Shown: one piece after another, positions 53,377-62,884 of the stretch
Numbering within the stretch: position 1 is the first letter of the stretch
Layout of the letters: every line of letters starts with the position of its first letter
From: Chryseobacterium angstadtii
GTDB taxonomy: Bacteria > Bacteroidota > Bacteroidia > Flavobacteriales > Weeksellaceae
Length of the DNA stretch: 64,000 nucleotides
Direction: 5' to 3'
Assembly (NCBI RefSeq): GCF_001045465.1
Contig: NZ_LFND01000004.1
Coordinates: forward strand, 62,001-126,000
Notes under the pieces: generated by a model
The model's input: only the letters and a program-made list of their open reading frames with translations
Databases searched by the model: none
Told to the model about the DNA's origin: nothing
Made by a program: the position numbers and the translations under genes

Positions 53377-53889
53377 TCAAAACAAAATAGCCTTTTCTAA
53401 TTCCAATAATTTTTGTTTTCTCCAGATTCCTCCTGCATAACCTACCAGCTCTCCATTTGAACCAATTACGCGGTGGCAGGGGATCAGAATGGCAATTTTA
53501 TTGATTCCGTTTGCCGTTCCTACTGCACGTATTGCCTTAGGATTTCCCAGAAATTCAGACTGTTGTTTGTACGTACGGATTTCGCCCATCGGAATCTCCC
53601 GCAGAAGCTGCCATACCTTTTCCTGAAATTCTGTTCCTGTGGTATAAAGCGGAACATCAAATTTAGCTCTTCGTCCCTCAAAATATTCTTTCAGTTCTTC
53701 TTCGAGTTGCACGAAGTGCCTGTGATCTCCATCTTCAAAACCGGCCTTTAAAGCTTTTGAAAGAGATATAAACTGTTTTTCAAAATTCTTTCTGTCTGTG
53801 AATTCAAGCAGACAGATTCCCTGCTCAACGGCGCAGGCAACCATTTCCCCCAGTGGAGTCTGTATTGTTTTTCGGTAGATGATTTCCAT
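53377..53889 (-). CDS. ogt: Methylated-DNA--protein-cysteine methyltransferase
   Basis: 170 aa from ATG 53889 (MEIIYRKTIQTPLGEM). The active-site motif IPCHRVIGSNG with the methyl-accepting Cys and the helix-turn-helix region IRTYKQQSEFLGNPKAIRAV identify O6-alkylguanine-DNA alkyltransferase. It removes alkyl groups from guanine in a suicide reaction. Stand-alone domain, Ogt type rather than Ada fusion. Confidence 0.93.
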   Translation of the reverse strand: MEIIYRKTIQTPLGEMVACAVEQGICLLEFTDRKNFEKQFISLSKALKAGFEDGDHRHFVQLEEELKEYFEGRRAKFDVPLYTTGTEFQEKVWQLLREIPMGEIRTYKQQSEFLGNPKAIRAVGTANGINKIAILIPCHRVIGSNGELVGYAGGIWRKQKLLELEKAILF

Positions 53890-53933
53890 TGATTTAAAAG
53901 TAATCATTATTTGGAATCTTTACCGCCGTTATC

Positions 53934-54482
53934 TCAAATATTCTCCAAAATCCGTTCTGCCTGTTTCATATGTCTCGTATTATGATTGATCACAAAACGG
54001 AACGTATCTCCCAGTTTCAATTTTATCAGTCTGGTAATACTGATGCTGGTTTTCACTTTATTGAGATTGATATTTTTTGATTTTTCGAGTAATTCCAGGA
54101 TTTGATTCTGCTGTCTGATGAATTCTTCCACCACCGTTTTATTCAGTTCACTATGGATTGGATTCATGTTTGAAAGGGTTTTCATTTTATTCAGTTTTTC
54201 TTTAGGAAGCATGGATTGAGCAAAATAATTTCCGAGAATTCCGGATTGGAAAGCAGATGCAGGGGAAGTTTTAGAAGAAGAAATCCTGCGGCTTATTTCC
54301 GGAATGTAGAATTTGCCGTAGCGGTTGAGATGCTCCATACATTCCAGCACACTCCAGCTGTTTTCTGAAATTCTGGAATTTATTTTATCTTCAGGTTCCT
54401 GCAAAAGGCGCTCTGCGTGTTGAATATGTATCAAAGTCCGGGCTTTCAGTTCATCCAATAATTGTGACGTAGAAAATTTCAT
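53934..54482 (-). CDS. DinB-superfamily protein
   Basis: 182 aa four-helix protein: ENSWSVLECMEHLNRYG (first metal-binding His) and the C-terminal HNTRHMKQAERIL (two more His) are the DinB/YfiT metal triad. The family includes thiol-dependent transferases such as bacillithiol S-transferases. Likely soluble; no partner adjacent except ogt and a Crp regulator. Confidence 0.85.
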   Translation of the reverse strand: MKFSTSQLLDELKARTLIHIQHAERLLQEPEDKINSRISENSWSVLECMEHLNRYGKFYIPEISRRISSSKTSPASAFQSGILGNYFAQSMLPKEKLNKMKTLSNMNPIHSELNKTVVEEFIRQQNQILELLEKSKNINLNKVKTSISITRLIKLKLGDTFRFVINHNTRHMKQAERILENI

Positions 54483-54536
54483 TGATTATTTTTATACAAA
54501 TTTCGGAATCACTTTTTTCTTAAATCTTGACTGAAC

Positions 54537-55055
54537 TCAAGATTTTTTAAGCCTCGACAAGGTTTCCGGAGACATTCTAAGATAATTCGCAATGTATTTG
54601 TTGGGCACTTCCTGAAAAAGTTTAGGGCTTCTTTTCAATACTCTTTCAAAACGTTCTTTAGGTGAATTGATCAGTAAATCCTTTTCTCTTTCAATCTGCT
54701 GCAAAACAAGGTCTTCCAGAATGCTGTTCCAAAATCTGAGATTCTCTTCACCCGACCGGATAAATTCGTAAAAGTCTTTTTTAGAAGCTACCCTTACACC
54801 GGTCTTTTTTATCGCCTGAATATAAAAATCCGATGGTTTTCCGGACAGAAATGAATCAAGAGATACAATAATATTTCCTGTATATCCAAAGCGGATGATT
54901 CTTTCTTCCTTTTCATCCATCATAAAAATCCGGACACTACCGCTTTCTACAAAATAAATATGAGTATCCGTACTTCCTGAGATCTTCAGAAATTCATTTC
55001 TCCTGAATTCTTTTTTTTCCCAATGAAGGCCACTGTCAAGAAGTTTTTGAATCAT
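54537..55055 (-). CDS. Crp/Fnr-family regulator, small
   Basis: 172 aa. cNMP-binding-like beta roll (STDTHIYFVESGSVRIFMMD, RFGYTGNIIVSLDSFLSG) and a C-terminal HTH (VPNKYIANYLRMSPETLSRL). The cyclic nucleotide motif is incomplete, as in many Bacteroidota members. Divergent from the secreted protein gene at 55131 with a 75-bp gap. Confidence 0.88.
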   Translation of the reverse strand: MIQKLLDSGLHWEKKEFRRNEFLKISGSTDTHIYFVESGSVRIFMMDEKEERIIRFGYTGNIIVSLDSFLSGKPSDFYIQAIKKTGVRVASKKDFYEFIRSGEENLRFWNSILEDLVLQQIEREKDLLINSPKERFERVLKRSPKLFQEVPNKYIANYLRMSPETLSRLKKS

Positions 55056-55130
55056 ATGAATTTAGTATTTGCTTTTCCAAAGATAATGGGTAATTTTAAA
55101 TTTCACGATTTTAACCATTAATCACGTTAT

Positions 55131-55985
55131 ATGTTCAAAAAAATAAGCCTTATTTTTCTTTTCTCTTGTGGTATTTTCAATTGCTATGCACAACAAACCA
55201 TTCCTTTCCGAATTACGAAACATAATAATATCATTGTAAAAACGCTGGTCAATAAAAAAGACTCTCTGGATCTGATGTTCCAGATCGCAATGGAAGGTGC
55301 TTCTATTTCTCCGGATAGGCAAAGAAAGGCAGATCATATTGTTTTTAATAAAGACGAAATCAGTGAAAATAATACCGTTCAGATTGGAAAGTTAACTTTA
55401 AATAACATCCGTTTTTCAGATAATCAACTGACCGGACACGAAGCAGACGGAAAGATTGGAACTGCTCTGTTCGGAGGAAAAGCATTTAAAATTGATTATG
55501 ATCATAATCAGTTCATTATATATAATCAAAAGCCCGATCTGAAAGGGTACCAACCTATTACCACATTATATGAAGAGGAAGCTTTTTATATTGCAGCAGA
55601 TAACATTATTGACGGCGACAAGCAGCAGGAAGCTTATTTCGTACTTCAATCCGGATATTCGGGAGGGTTGTTATACAGTAATGATTTCGCCGCCGAAAAA
55701 GAGCTGGATAAAAAACTGAAGATAACGGGAGAAAAAACACTGAAAAATTCAAGCGGAAAAAGTATCGTTACCAAACAGGCCATACTTCCTTTCCTGAAAG
55801 TGGGAAATAGTGTTTTAAAAGATGTTTCGGCCGGTTTTTTTGTTGGTGATCTGAAAAAACAGACAGTCAATTATTTCGGGGCTGATTTGCTGCGAAGGTT
55901 CAACTGGATTTTTGATGCGGATAGAAAAACGGTGTATATCAAACCGAGTAAGTATTTTTCGGAGCCGTATTATAAGATTAATTAA
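55131..55985 (+). CDS. Secreted retropepsin-fold protein lacking catalytic Asp
   Basis: 284 aa with signal peptide (ends CYAQQ, residue 21). The fold repeats the pattern of bacterial aspartyl protease-like proteins: QIAMEGASIS, GKIGTALFGG, then FVLQSGYSGGLLYS, KQTVNYFGADLLRRFNWIFD and DRKTVYIKP. The two places where DTG(A/S) is expected read MEGAS and QSGYS, so no catalytic Asp remains. Probably a binding or structural derivative. Divergent from the Crp-like gene, which may regulate it. Confidence 0.7.
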   Translation: MFKKISLIFLFSCGIFNCYAQQTIPFRITKHNNIIVKTLVNKKDSLDLMFQIAMEGASISPDRQRKADHIVFNKDEISENNTVQIGKLTLNNIRFSDNQLTGHEADGKIGTALFGGKAFKIDYDHNQFIIYNQKPDLKGYQPITTLYEEEAFYIAADNIIDGDKQQEAYFVLQSGYSGGLLYSNDFAAEKELDKKLKITGEKTLKNSSGKSIVTKQAILPFLKVGNSVLKDVSAGFFVGDLKKQTVNYFGADLLRRFNWIFDADRKTVYIKPSKYFSEPYYKIN

Positions 55986-56125
55986 AGGGAGCATAAGAGG
56001 ATTTTTTATGATAGATGGGTTATTTGTTTTTCCCGCGCAGATTTTGCAGATGGAGCGGATTTTAAACCAGTCTAAATATTTTTGCAGTTTGATCAATGGG
56101 AAAATGATCTACAGGATAGAAGCTA

Positions 56126-56194
56126 GGTTTTGGCTAAAGCCGTGCTTTGTGTGTTTTTATGTTTAAACGGGCTAAAGCCCGTTCCTATTGAATT
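56126..56194 (+). repeat. Dispersed repeat B, copy 3
   Basis: Same orientation and borders as 45288-45352, with GGGCTAAAGCCCGTTCC near the right end. Confidence 0.75.
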
Positions 56195-56257
56195 GAATGT
56201 TTTTCCGTTAATTTTTAACAATTGAATGGTTTTTTTAGTTTAATCAATCCAATAAAA

Positions 56258-56291
56258 AAGAAACTCTCCATCCAAAGACAGAAAGTTTCTT
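56258..56291 (-). terminator. Hairpin terminator beyond the esterase gene
   Basis: 8-bp stem AAGAAACT / AGTTTCTT with an 18-nt loop, T-rich on the minus strand; about 100 bp downstream of the esterase stop. Confidence 0.5.
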
Positions 56292-56391
56292 CAAGTAAAA
56301 TCAAATATGACAAATTAGACGTTTTTTGTTGATACCTTTATAATCCCGGAGATTTCTATTGCATTATATATTCGGTTTACAAAGGCCTTCC

Positions 56392-57450
56392 CTAGTTTTT
56401 TTGAGGATAAAGTTTATTTTTTAATCCATCAAAATAAGTTTCTGATTCTTTAAAGCCATTGGTCTTCATAAATTTTAAAATGACATTCAGATAGCTTTCG
56501 GAAGGGATAAATTCTGCTCCTGCTTTCTGTGAAAATTTTTTGTATTCTTCTTCCAGCAGCTGTGGATTTTTAGACAGTTTCTTAATATCTGTTCTGAATC
56601 CTTTAAAAATATATTTCAGAGCATCATAATTTCCCGGGTAAGAAACTGTTCCGTGAACTTCATTTTCAAAGAAATGATGTTTGTAGTTCAGAGATCCGTT
56701 TTTTTCGACAATTCCCCTGAACTCTTCAATGGCCTGCGTCATATCCGAGTTCCAGTTTTTGTTCTGTTCTTCGTTATCGGCTTGCGAAACATACAGAAAT
56801 TTATGGTCCGGAAACTTTTTGTTCTTATCCAGGTATTCTTTTGTTTTGGTGATCAAAATTTTGTTGTCCCACCATAGGCTTGGATCATTCGCTACATAAG
56901 CATTGAAATATTCAGGATGGGTAAGCAGTACATTCACGGCAAAAAGTCCACCGAAAGAATGCCCTACCAGTATGGAATAATCAAGGGTCCGGTAGTTTTT
57001 ATTGATGAAAGGTTTTAATTCTTCCTGAATAAATCTTACAAAATTCTCACTTCCCCCACTGTCTCCGAAAAGAACCACATCAGGATTTACCGGACTCTTT
57101 TTGTGTGACTTTGTAGGAGTCAGGTCTCTGGTTCTTTCCGTATTTTTAATTCCGACAACGATACATTCGGGCATATCAGCGTAGGGTGGTTTGGCCAGAA
57201 AATCGCTCATTCCGGCATAGGACTCAAAATTGATTTCACCATCCAGAAGATAGATTACCGGGTATTTTGCAGGGTGGATGCTGCTATCGTTGTAGGTTTT
57301 CGGAAGATGAATCCATATTTCTCTGTTTTCGTTAAGAATGGCTGAAGATAAATTCTTTTTTTCTCCGATTGAGATTTTTTCCTGTGCTTTGCCCGACAGA
57401 CTGAGAAGCAGAAACAGGTTTAATAATAAGCATTTAAGCCGGTTGTTCAT
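56392..57450 (-). CDS. Exported alpha/beta esterase, Fes/IroE-like
   Basis: 352 aa from ATG 57450 (MNNRLKCLLLNLFLLLSLSG), giving a signal peptide ending KAQ. Esterase D-like domain: PVIYLLDGEINFESY, nucleophile Ser in LVGHSFGGLFAV (GxSxG) and His in FFENEVHGTVSYPG. The family hydrolyses ferric siderophores (IroE, Fes) and other esters. Position next to a TonB siderophore receptor and a PepSY protein supports iron release from a siderophore in the periplasm. The small C-terminal domain is unassigned. Confidence 0.85.
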   Translation of the reverse strand: MNNRLKCLLLNLFLLLSLSGKAQEKISIGEKKNLSSAILNENREIWIHLPKTYNDSSIHPAKYPVIYLLDGEINFESYAGMSDFLAKPPYADMPECIVVGIKNTERTRDLTPTKSHKKSPVNPDVVLFGDSGGSENFVRFIQEELKPFINKNYRTLDYSILVGHSFGGLFAVNVLLTHPEYFNAYVANDPSLWWDNKILITKTKEYLDKNKKFPDHKFLYVSQADNEEQNKNWNSDMTQAIEEFRGIVEKNGSLNYKHHFFENEVHGTVSYPGNYDALKYIFKGFRTDIKKLSKNPQLLEEEYKKFSQKAGAEFIPSESYLNVILKFMKTNGFKESETYFDGLKNKLYPQKN

Positions 57451-57521
57451 GATACTGGTTTCTATGTTGATGAATGTATTTTTTCTTTTAACCATCAGAT
57501 CTATTTAAGTTGTAAGGATAG

Positions 57522-58760
57522 TTAAGAATTACTCAAATTGACGGTTACTTTTTTGGGTGTTTTTTTACGTCTTCCCCACCAGATCAGGAATCCGGTAACG
57601 GGAAGGCTTGTACAGATAATACCGATGGCAAAAGTGAAAATTTTTCCAAACATTCCACCCCAGTATCCTACGTGAAGATCAAAGTTCATATGTTCTATGA
57701 TTTCATGCCTCTGCACTTTCTCAGGATAAATAATTTCTTCTCCGGTATATTTGTTTGCTTCCATGCTTTTTCCTTTTTCCAGACTTTTCAATCCGATAAA
57801 CTGAGCGGCTACCACATGATAAACCGTAGCTGAATCATTCCTCGGAATGCTCATTCTAAACTGTCTGGCCTCGGGAAATTTTCTGAAGTTTTTATCTGCA
57901 AAAGCGGCATAGGTAAGTGCTTTTTTATCCGGATCAAATTGAGGTTCATACTTTTCTGCAATTTTATGGGCATCCTTTGTCCCGCCGAAGGCTTCCTGGG
58001 TAAGGTTCGTTAGAATTTCATAAGCCATGATCAGCCCTGTTATCGTAATAAATACAGCCGGAAGCAGGGAATAGAACCCAAAAACATTATGAAAATCATA
58101 ATTCTTTCTTCTCCATTTTGTTCCTGATTTTATTTTGAATGCTGTCGTTCTTGTTGTTTTGTTCCATTTTTTCGGCCACCAGAGAATCAAACCGCCAATA
58201 AGCTGTACAAAAAATATAATAGAGGCTACTCCAACTACTGTTTTTCCAAATTTACCCGCCAGAAGCTGAGCGTGAATATGGGCCACCACGTAGAAAAATT
58301 CGTAGCTTTTTGTTGAACCGATTACTTTTCCGGTGTAAGGATCAAGATAATGGTAGGCAAATACGCCTCTGGGACCCCGTTCTTTTGATTTTCCTTTCTT
58401 TGATGCCTTTTTATTTTTGTCTTTCGGAGGTTGAGTGGCGGAAGCTACCCTGAAGCTTCTGTCGGCCTCTTTATAGGTATCAAAATAAAATGCTTTCCTG
58501 TCCGGCACCTGCTGATGAAACTGAGCCAATAACTCTTCCGGGGACAGTTTTTGTGCATGGGCAGGAGCCTGTACATATTTCGCGCTTCCTCCGCAAAGGT
58601 CGATAATTTCATCACAAAAGACGAACATCGTTCCGGAAAGCGTCACCACCAGTACGATAATCCCTGAAACCAATCCGAGCCAGAGATGCAGCCATCCGGT
58701 TATTTTTTTGACGGGAGATTTCCCCTGCCGTTTCTTCTTATCTGTTGTTTTCTTTTCCAT
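57522..58760 (-). CDS. PepSY-associated membrane protein (FpvG-like putative ferric reductase)
   Basis: 412 aa from ATG 58760 (MEKKTTDKKKRQG). Four membrane helices, the first at about 28-50 (GWLHLWLGLVSGIIVLVVTL), with His residues in HLW, HIHAQLL, HNVFGFYSLLP and HMNFDLHVGYWGG that could bind haem; PepSY regions lie between. The family includes FpvG and related reductases that reduce iron from siderophores. It lies between the receptor and esterase genes and was likely acquired as part of the same unit. Confidence 0.88.
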   Translation of the reverse strand: MEKKTTDKKKRQGKSPVKKITGWLHLWLGLVSGIIVLVVTLSGTMFVFCDEIIDLCGGSAKYVQAPAHAQKLSPEELLAQFHQQVPDRKAFYFDTYKEADRSFRVASATQPPKDKNKKASKKGKSKERGPRGVFAYHYLDPYTGKVIGSTKSYEFFYVVAHIHAQLLAGKFGKTVVGVASIIFFVQLIGGLILWWPKKWNKTTRTTAFKIKSGTKWRRKNYDFHNVFGFYSLLPAVFITITGLIMAYEILTNLTQEAFGGTKDAHKIAEKYEPQFDPDKKALTYAAFADKNFRKFPEARQFRMSIPRNDSATVYHVVAAQFIGLKSLEKGKSMEANKYTGEEIIYPEKVQRHEIIEHMNFDLHVGYWGGMFGKIFTFAIGIICTSLPVTGFLIWWGRRKKTPKKVTVNLSNS

Positions 58761-58817
58761 ATCTATCAATACATGAGAGCGGCAAAGCATTACCGCTCTT
58801 ATTTTGTTTATAAAAGC

Positions 58818-61028
58818 TTAGAATTTAAAAGCAAAATTGGCGAGAATTTCTCTGGGCTTCTGGGGCTGGCCGTAGAAGTTCCAGTACGTTTCATTCAATG
58901 CATTATTCATTTTTACTCCTATTCTGTATTTCTTTTTATCATAGAATATGGTAGCACCTACGGTAGTATAAGCGGGAGACAGAAAATGGTTGGTGATATT
59001 GATATAGGTTTTATCTACAAAATTGAATCCTGCCCCGAAGCCTAATCCTTCATAAGAACCATCCATGATCTTGTAGCTGGTCCAGAGATTGGCAACATGT
59101 TTAGGGGTCCAGGCGATTCTTTTGCCATTGTCTTTACTTCTGTCGTCATTTTTATTATCATTATATCCGTAGCCGGCAACGATATTCCAGCCTTTAAAAG
59201 GATTGGCTATAAAATCGATCTCAAATCCCTGGTTTTTAACGTTACCATCCTGTCTGTTTCCCATTCCGGAAGGATCTGCGATCAGTCGGTTTTTTACGTT
59301 CATGTGATAGTAAGTAATCGTTGAAAGGAGTTTTTTGCCGAAAAGATCCAGTTTAAAACCTCCTTCAACCTGATTTCCCTGTTCGGGATCCCATTTGGTA
59401 AGGATTCCGTCCTGATTGGCAGACGGAGCGAAGTATTTAAATCCGTTGACATAGTTGGCGAAGAATGAAATCTGCTCTTTCACAATCTCATAAACCAATC
59501 CGAATTTCGGAGAGAACTGAGTCTGCGTATATCCCATGACGTATTTGGGCTGAAAACCATTCGCCTCAGATACTTCCACTCCATTGACAACTGTATTTTC
59601 GTTTTTGTAATTATCCATTCTCAAACTGGCCATCACCAATAGATTATCCGTCACATTCAATACATTGGAGACATAAGCACTGAATGTACTGAATCTTGTG
59701 ATCTCATAATTCGTTGGTTTTGTCAGGCTGCTTGGATTATCCAGACTCCCAGGATTCGGATTGACCGGAATTCTTTCTAAATTTTCTACCAGACTTCTGG
59801 AAATAGGCTGCCACGGTGAAGTCTCATTCAATTTAATGATATCGTAGGGTGCAAAAACAGAACCTACGGTATCTGTCGCGTTTCTTTTAAACATTCCGTA
59901 CTGGTTTTTGGCGCTCTGCTGATAATAGTCCAGACCAACTACCAGTCTGTTTCTTAAATTTCCGATCTTAAAATCTCCGATGAAATTCTGCTGAATATTG
60001 TCCGTTGTAATTTTGTAGCTGTCAAAAGGACGGATTCCACGACTTACAGTATTATTATCAATATAGCTTAAAACTAAAAATATAGATTCATTTTCATTGG
60101 CCATTCCTCTTTGGTATGAAGTTCTGGATGTCCACTGATCATTGAATTTATGAGTTACTTCTGCCATCGTCACGAAGTTGGTTCTTTTGGAGCCAATATC
60201 ATTGCTGGTAAATGATCTCTGGTGAGCTCCTGTAAGGTCTTTCATAGATGTGATTGTCAATTTTTCAGACTGTCTCACATATGCATTCAAGGTTTTTTCC
60301 GGAGCGTGGAATTCCGTATCTAAAGTAACGGTGGTTTTATCACTTACTTTATATAAAATACTTCCTGAAAAGAACAGTCCTTTATTGTATCCTGCATCCT
60401 GAAAAGAATCCTGGGAATAAGCAGCTACATTAAATCTGGCAAGCGCTGTTTTTTCTTTGTTCAAAGGGGCATTCACATCTGCCGTGATCCGGTTCATTCC
60501 CCAGCTTCCTGTCGTATATCCGATAATTCCGCCAAAGTTTTCCTGAGGTTTTTTGGTTACAATATTCACGACACCGCCATAGTTGGCCAATGTACCTCCA
60601 AACAGGGTTCCTGAAGGCCCTTTAATCACTTCTACCCTTTCTACATTGGCTATTTCAGACTGTACTCTCGGATTTTGAATAAGTCCGTTCCTGAAGTTGG
60701 CAGAAGAGCTGAATCCTCTCAGAAAGATATCATTTCCACTATCGTTCACACTGTTATTCACTACAATTCCCGGAGCAGATGCCATTGCTGTATTAAAATC
60801 CACGGCATTCATTTCGCTGATAATTTCTTTAGGAACGATGTTGTAAACAGTTGGATTTTCCAGGTTTTCAAGAGGAAGTCTCGCTACAGATTCTGTTTTC
60901 TTTGTTCTGTAATTATGGGTTCCCTGCAATGACACAGACTGAATTTCAGAGACTCTGACCGTATCCGTTTTCTGGGCACTCAGCATGGAAACCGCCAGTA
61001 AAGAGGCAGAAATAATTGATTTTTTCAT
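58818..61028 (-). CDS. TonB-dependent siderophore receptor
   Basis: 736 aa. Signal peptide (ends LSAQ, residue 19), TonB-box-like segment VRVSEIQSVSLQG, plug with VNDSGNDIFLRGFSS, NVERVEVIKGPSGTLFGG, GGVVNIVTKKP, then a barrel that ends in a Phe-terminated strand (EILANFAFKF). These plug motifs are characteristic of the siderophore receptor group (FpvA/FhuE). It imports ferric siderophore; likely Fur-regulated, although I see no clear Fur box. First gene of the receptor/PepSY/esterase unit. Confidence 0.93.
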   Translation of the reverse strand: MKKSIISASLLAVSMLSAQKTDTVRVSEIQSVSLQGTHNYRTKKTESVARLPLENLENPTVYNIVPKEIISEMNAVDFNTAMASAPGIVVNNSVNDSGNDIFLRGFSSSANFRNGLIQNPRVQSEIANVERVEVIKGPSGTLFGGTLANYGGVVNIVTKKPQENFGGIIGYTTGSWGMNRITADVNAPLNKEKTALARFNVAAYSQDSFQDAGYNKGLFFSGSILYKVSDKTTVTLDTEFHAPEKTLNAYVRQSEKLTITSMKDLTGAHQRSFTSNDIGSKRTNFVTMAEVTHKFNDQWTSRTSYQRGMANENESIFLVLSYIDNNTVSRGIRPFDSYKITTDNIQQNFIGDFKIGNLRNRLVVGLDYYQQSAKNQYGMFKRNATDTVGSVFAPYDIIKLNETSPWQPISRSLVENLERIPVNPNPGSLDNPSSLTKPTNYEITRFSTFSAYVSNVLNVTDNLLVMASLRMDNYKNENTVVNGVEVSEANGFQPKYVMGYTQTQFSPKFGLVYEIVKEQISFFANYVNGFKYFAPSANQDGILTKWDPEQGNQVEGGFKLDLFGKKLLSTITYYHMNVKNRLIADPSGMGNRQDGNVKNQGFEIDFIANPFKGWNIVAGYGYNDNKNDDRSKDNGKRIAWTPKHVANLWTSYKIMDGSYEGLGFGAGFNFVDKTYINITNHFLSPAYTTVGATIFYDKKKYRIGVKMNNALNETYWNFYGQPQKPREILANFAFKF

Positions 61029-61205
61029 TGTATAAGTAAGTTAGTTGCGCAAAATTATATTATTTTTATTAATTCTAAATAAAAATTGATATAAATCATA
61101 AAATTTAGCTTCCATAAATACACGATGAATAAAGGGTTTCCAAGTGAATAAAAACCCTTTGAGTGAATTATAAAAAGATGATTACAACTTCAACTGAGGT
61201 TCAGA

Positions 61206-62030
61206 TTAAAAGTTATTCTGAAGAAAATCAAAGACTTTATCAAAATGCTGGTAAGGTTCAGAATGCCCTCCTTTGAACTCTATATGTTCATAACGGTAAT
61301 GAAACCGCTTGTTTTTTAATCTTTGAATTATTTTTTCTGACATTTCCGATGAAGGACAGATTTCATCATCAGTTCCGGACATCAGCAGCACCGGAGCTTT
61401 GATATTTTCAACTTTTATGAGTGATTTTTCTTCGGCAGTTTTGTCCTGCAGCATCGCTTCAAAGGCTTTCCTTATTTTCCGTTCCATCATAAAAGGAACT
61501 GCAGCTTCATTCACCGGGACAAAAGGAAGCTCTTTTCCGCCAAACGTCCAGCTGGATGTAGAAAAATGATCTGTATTTCCGGGAAAAACGGCATGACTTG
61601 ACGACAAACCGACAATGCACGAGATATCAGAATAGTAACTTCCCAACAACAGAGCCAGATCTGCTCCTCTGGAACCTCCAATTACGGCAATTTTATCGGT
61701 CGGAACTTTGCTTTTTGCTATATCAATGGTATTATGAACATCCTGAATTTCAATTTTATCGAGTTGTTTCGGAGAGTTGACAGACCCAAAATAAGCAAGC
61801 GCCAGAAATGCATATCCTTTGTCTAAAAACTGATCCCTTACGGTTTTCCAGCGTTTCGATGCCCAGGCATTTCCTCCCTCTGATCCTCCAAATCCTACAA
61901 CGAGGCCCCGGACATTTTTGGAGGGTTTATACAAAACAGCATCTGTATTTTTAGATTGAATGGTATCCTGACCTTTAACAAGATTACAGGTGAAAATCAG
62001 GAGGAAGGCAATTTTAAATAGTAGTTTCAT
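61206..62030 (-). CDS. Exported serine alpha/beta hydrolase (BAAT/acyl-thioesterase-like)
   Basis: 274 aa from ATG 62030 (MKLLFKIAFLLIFTCNL). Signal peptide ends VKGQ. Catalytic pattern: nucleophile in AVIGGSRGADLALLLG, Asp in MSGTDDEICPSSEMS, His in FKGGHSEPYQHFD. Resembles the C-terminal part of bile acid-CoA:amino acid N-acyltransferase-like and thioesterase families; substrate unknown. Its promoter region borders a Crp-type gene. Confidence 0.82.
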   Translation of the reverse strand: MKLLFKIAFLLIFTCNLVKGQDTIQSKNTDAVLYKPSKNVRGLVVGFGGSEGGNAWASKRWKTVRDQFLDKGYAFLALAYFGSVNSPKQLDKIEIQDVHNTIDIAKSKVPTDKIAVIGGSRGADLALLLGSYYSDISCIVGLSSSHAVFPGNTDHFSTSSWTFGGKELPFVPVNEAAVPFMMERKIRKAFEAMLQDKTAEEKSLIKVENIKAPVLLMSGTDDEICPSSEMSEKIIQRLKNKRFHYRYEHIEFKGGHSEPYQHFDKVFDFLQNNF

Positions 62031-62089
62031 TGTTTTTTTTAACAAAAATATCTCAGTCTTTCCGGATTATTTTTGCTCTAGATCAAAAA

Positions 62090-62665
62090 CTACTTTTCTG
62101 CCCTTAATCTGCTGAGTGTGGATTGTGTAATTCCGAGATAAGAAGCCGTCATTCCCAACGGAATTCTGTGATAAATTCCTTTGTAAACCGTCAGAAAATG
62201 TTCGTATTTTTCTTTGGCAGTGGTAAATCTTTGGGAGGTAATACGTTCCATCAGGTGCCCGAACACACTTCCCATAGAAAGTCGTGCATATCTTTCCATT
62301 TCAGGAAAATTATCGAACAGGTATCCCAGATCGTTTACTTTGAGGCAGAAGGTTTCCGTTTTCTCGAGACAGTCGATGAAATAGATGTCTTTTATGCGTC
62401 CTATAAAGCTTTTGGGAGAATTCACCCATTCGTTTTCGCAGGAAAAATACTCGCTGATTTCTGTTCCATCCTTCAGGTAATAGGTTCTGGTCAGGCCGTT
62501 TAGGATAAAATAGCTTTTGGTGCAGATCTTATCAGCATCATGCAGAAGTTCTCCCTTTTCAAAGGTTTGAAAGGATAATCTGTCGAGCAGTTCTTTTTTT
62601 AAAGTCTCGCTGAGCTTGATGTATTGGGAAAAGTGATTTAAAACGGGAGTAAATTCTGAGGACAT
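62090..62665 (-). CDS. Crp/Fnr-family transcriptional regulator
   Basis: 191 aa from ATG 62665 (MSSEFTPVLNHFSQYI). cNMP-like beta roll (YFILNGLTRTYYLKDGTEIS) and HTH (IPLGMTASYLGITQSTLSRL) at the C-terminus. Probably controls the hydrolase gene 60 bp downstream on the same strand, or a remote regulon. Confidence 0.9.
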   Translation of the reverse strand: MSSEFTPVLNHFSQYIKLSETLKKELLDRLSFQTFEKGELLHDADKICTKSYFILNGLTRTYYLKDGTEISEYFSCENEWVNSPKSFIGRIKDIYFIDCLEKTETFCLKVNDLGYLFDNFPEMERYARLSMGSVFGHLMERITSQRFTTAKEKYEHFLTVYKGIYHRIPLGMTASYLGITQSTLSRLRAEK

Positions 62666-62884
62666 GGTGGTGTTTTTGTAAAGATACAATAAAGAGCTAT
62701 GCTTTAAACCACACCCCCTATTTTTCTAAATTTTCTCACTTATAAGAAGATGTTTTTCCCGGCTCCAATAATAAGTTTTCTGAGTATTCATCAAAAAGTT
62801 GTACTGACAAAAGAACAGCTGTATGAAACTAAAACGTTCGGGTTATTCTTCTGTCAGTACTCTATTATTTAACTGATGAATGTA

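Larger units (their letters stand above)
55986..56391. other. Intergenic region with repeat B copy 3
   Basis: 406 bp. 56126-56194 is the third copy of the dispersed repeat B (TTTTGGCTAAAGCC to CGTTCCTATTGAAT). 56258-56291 holds a hairpin. The remainder has no gene. Confidence 0.55.
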
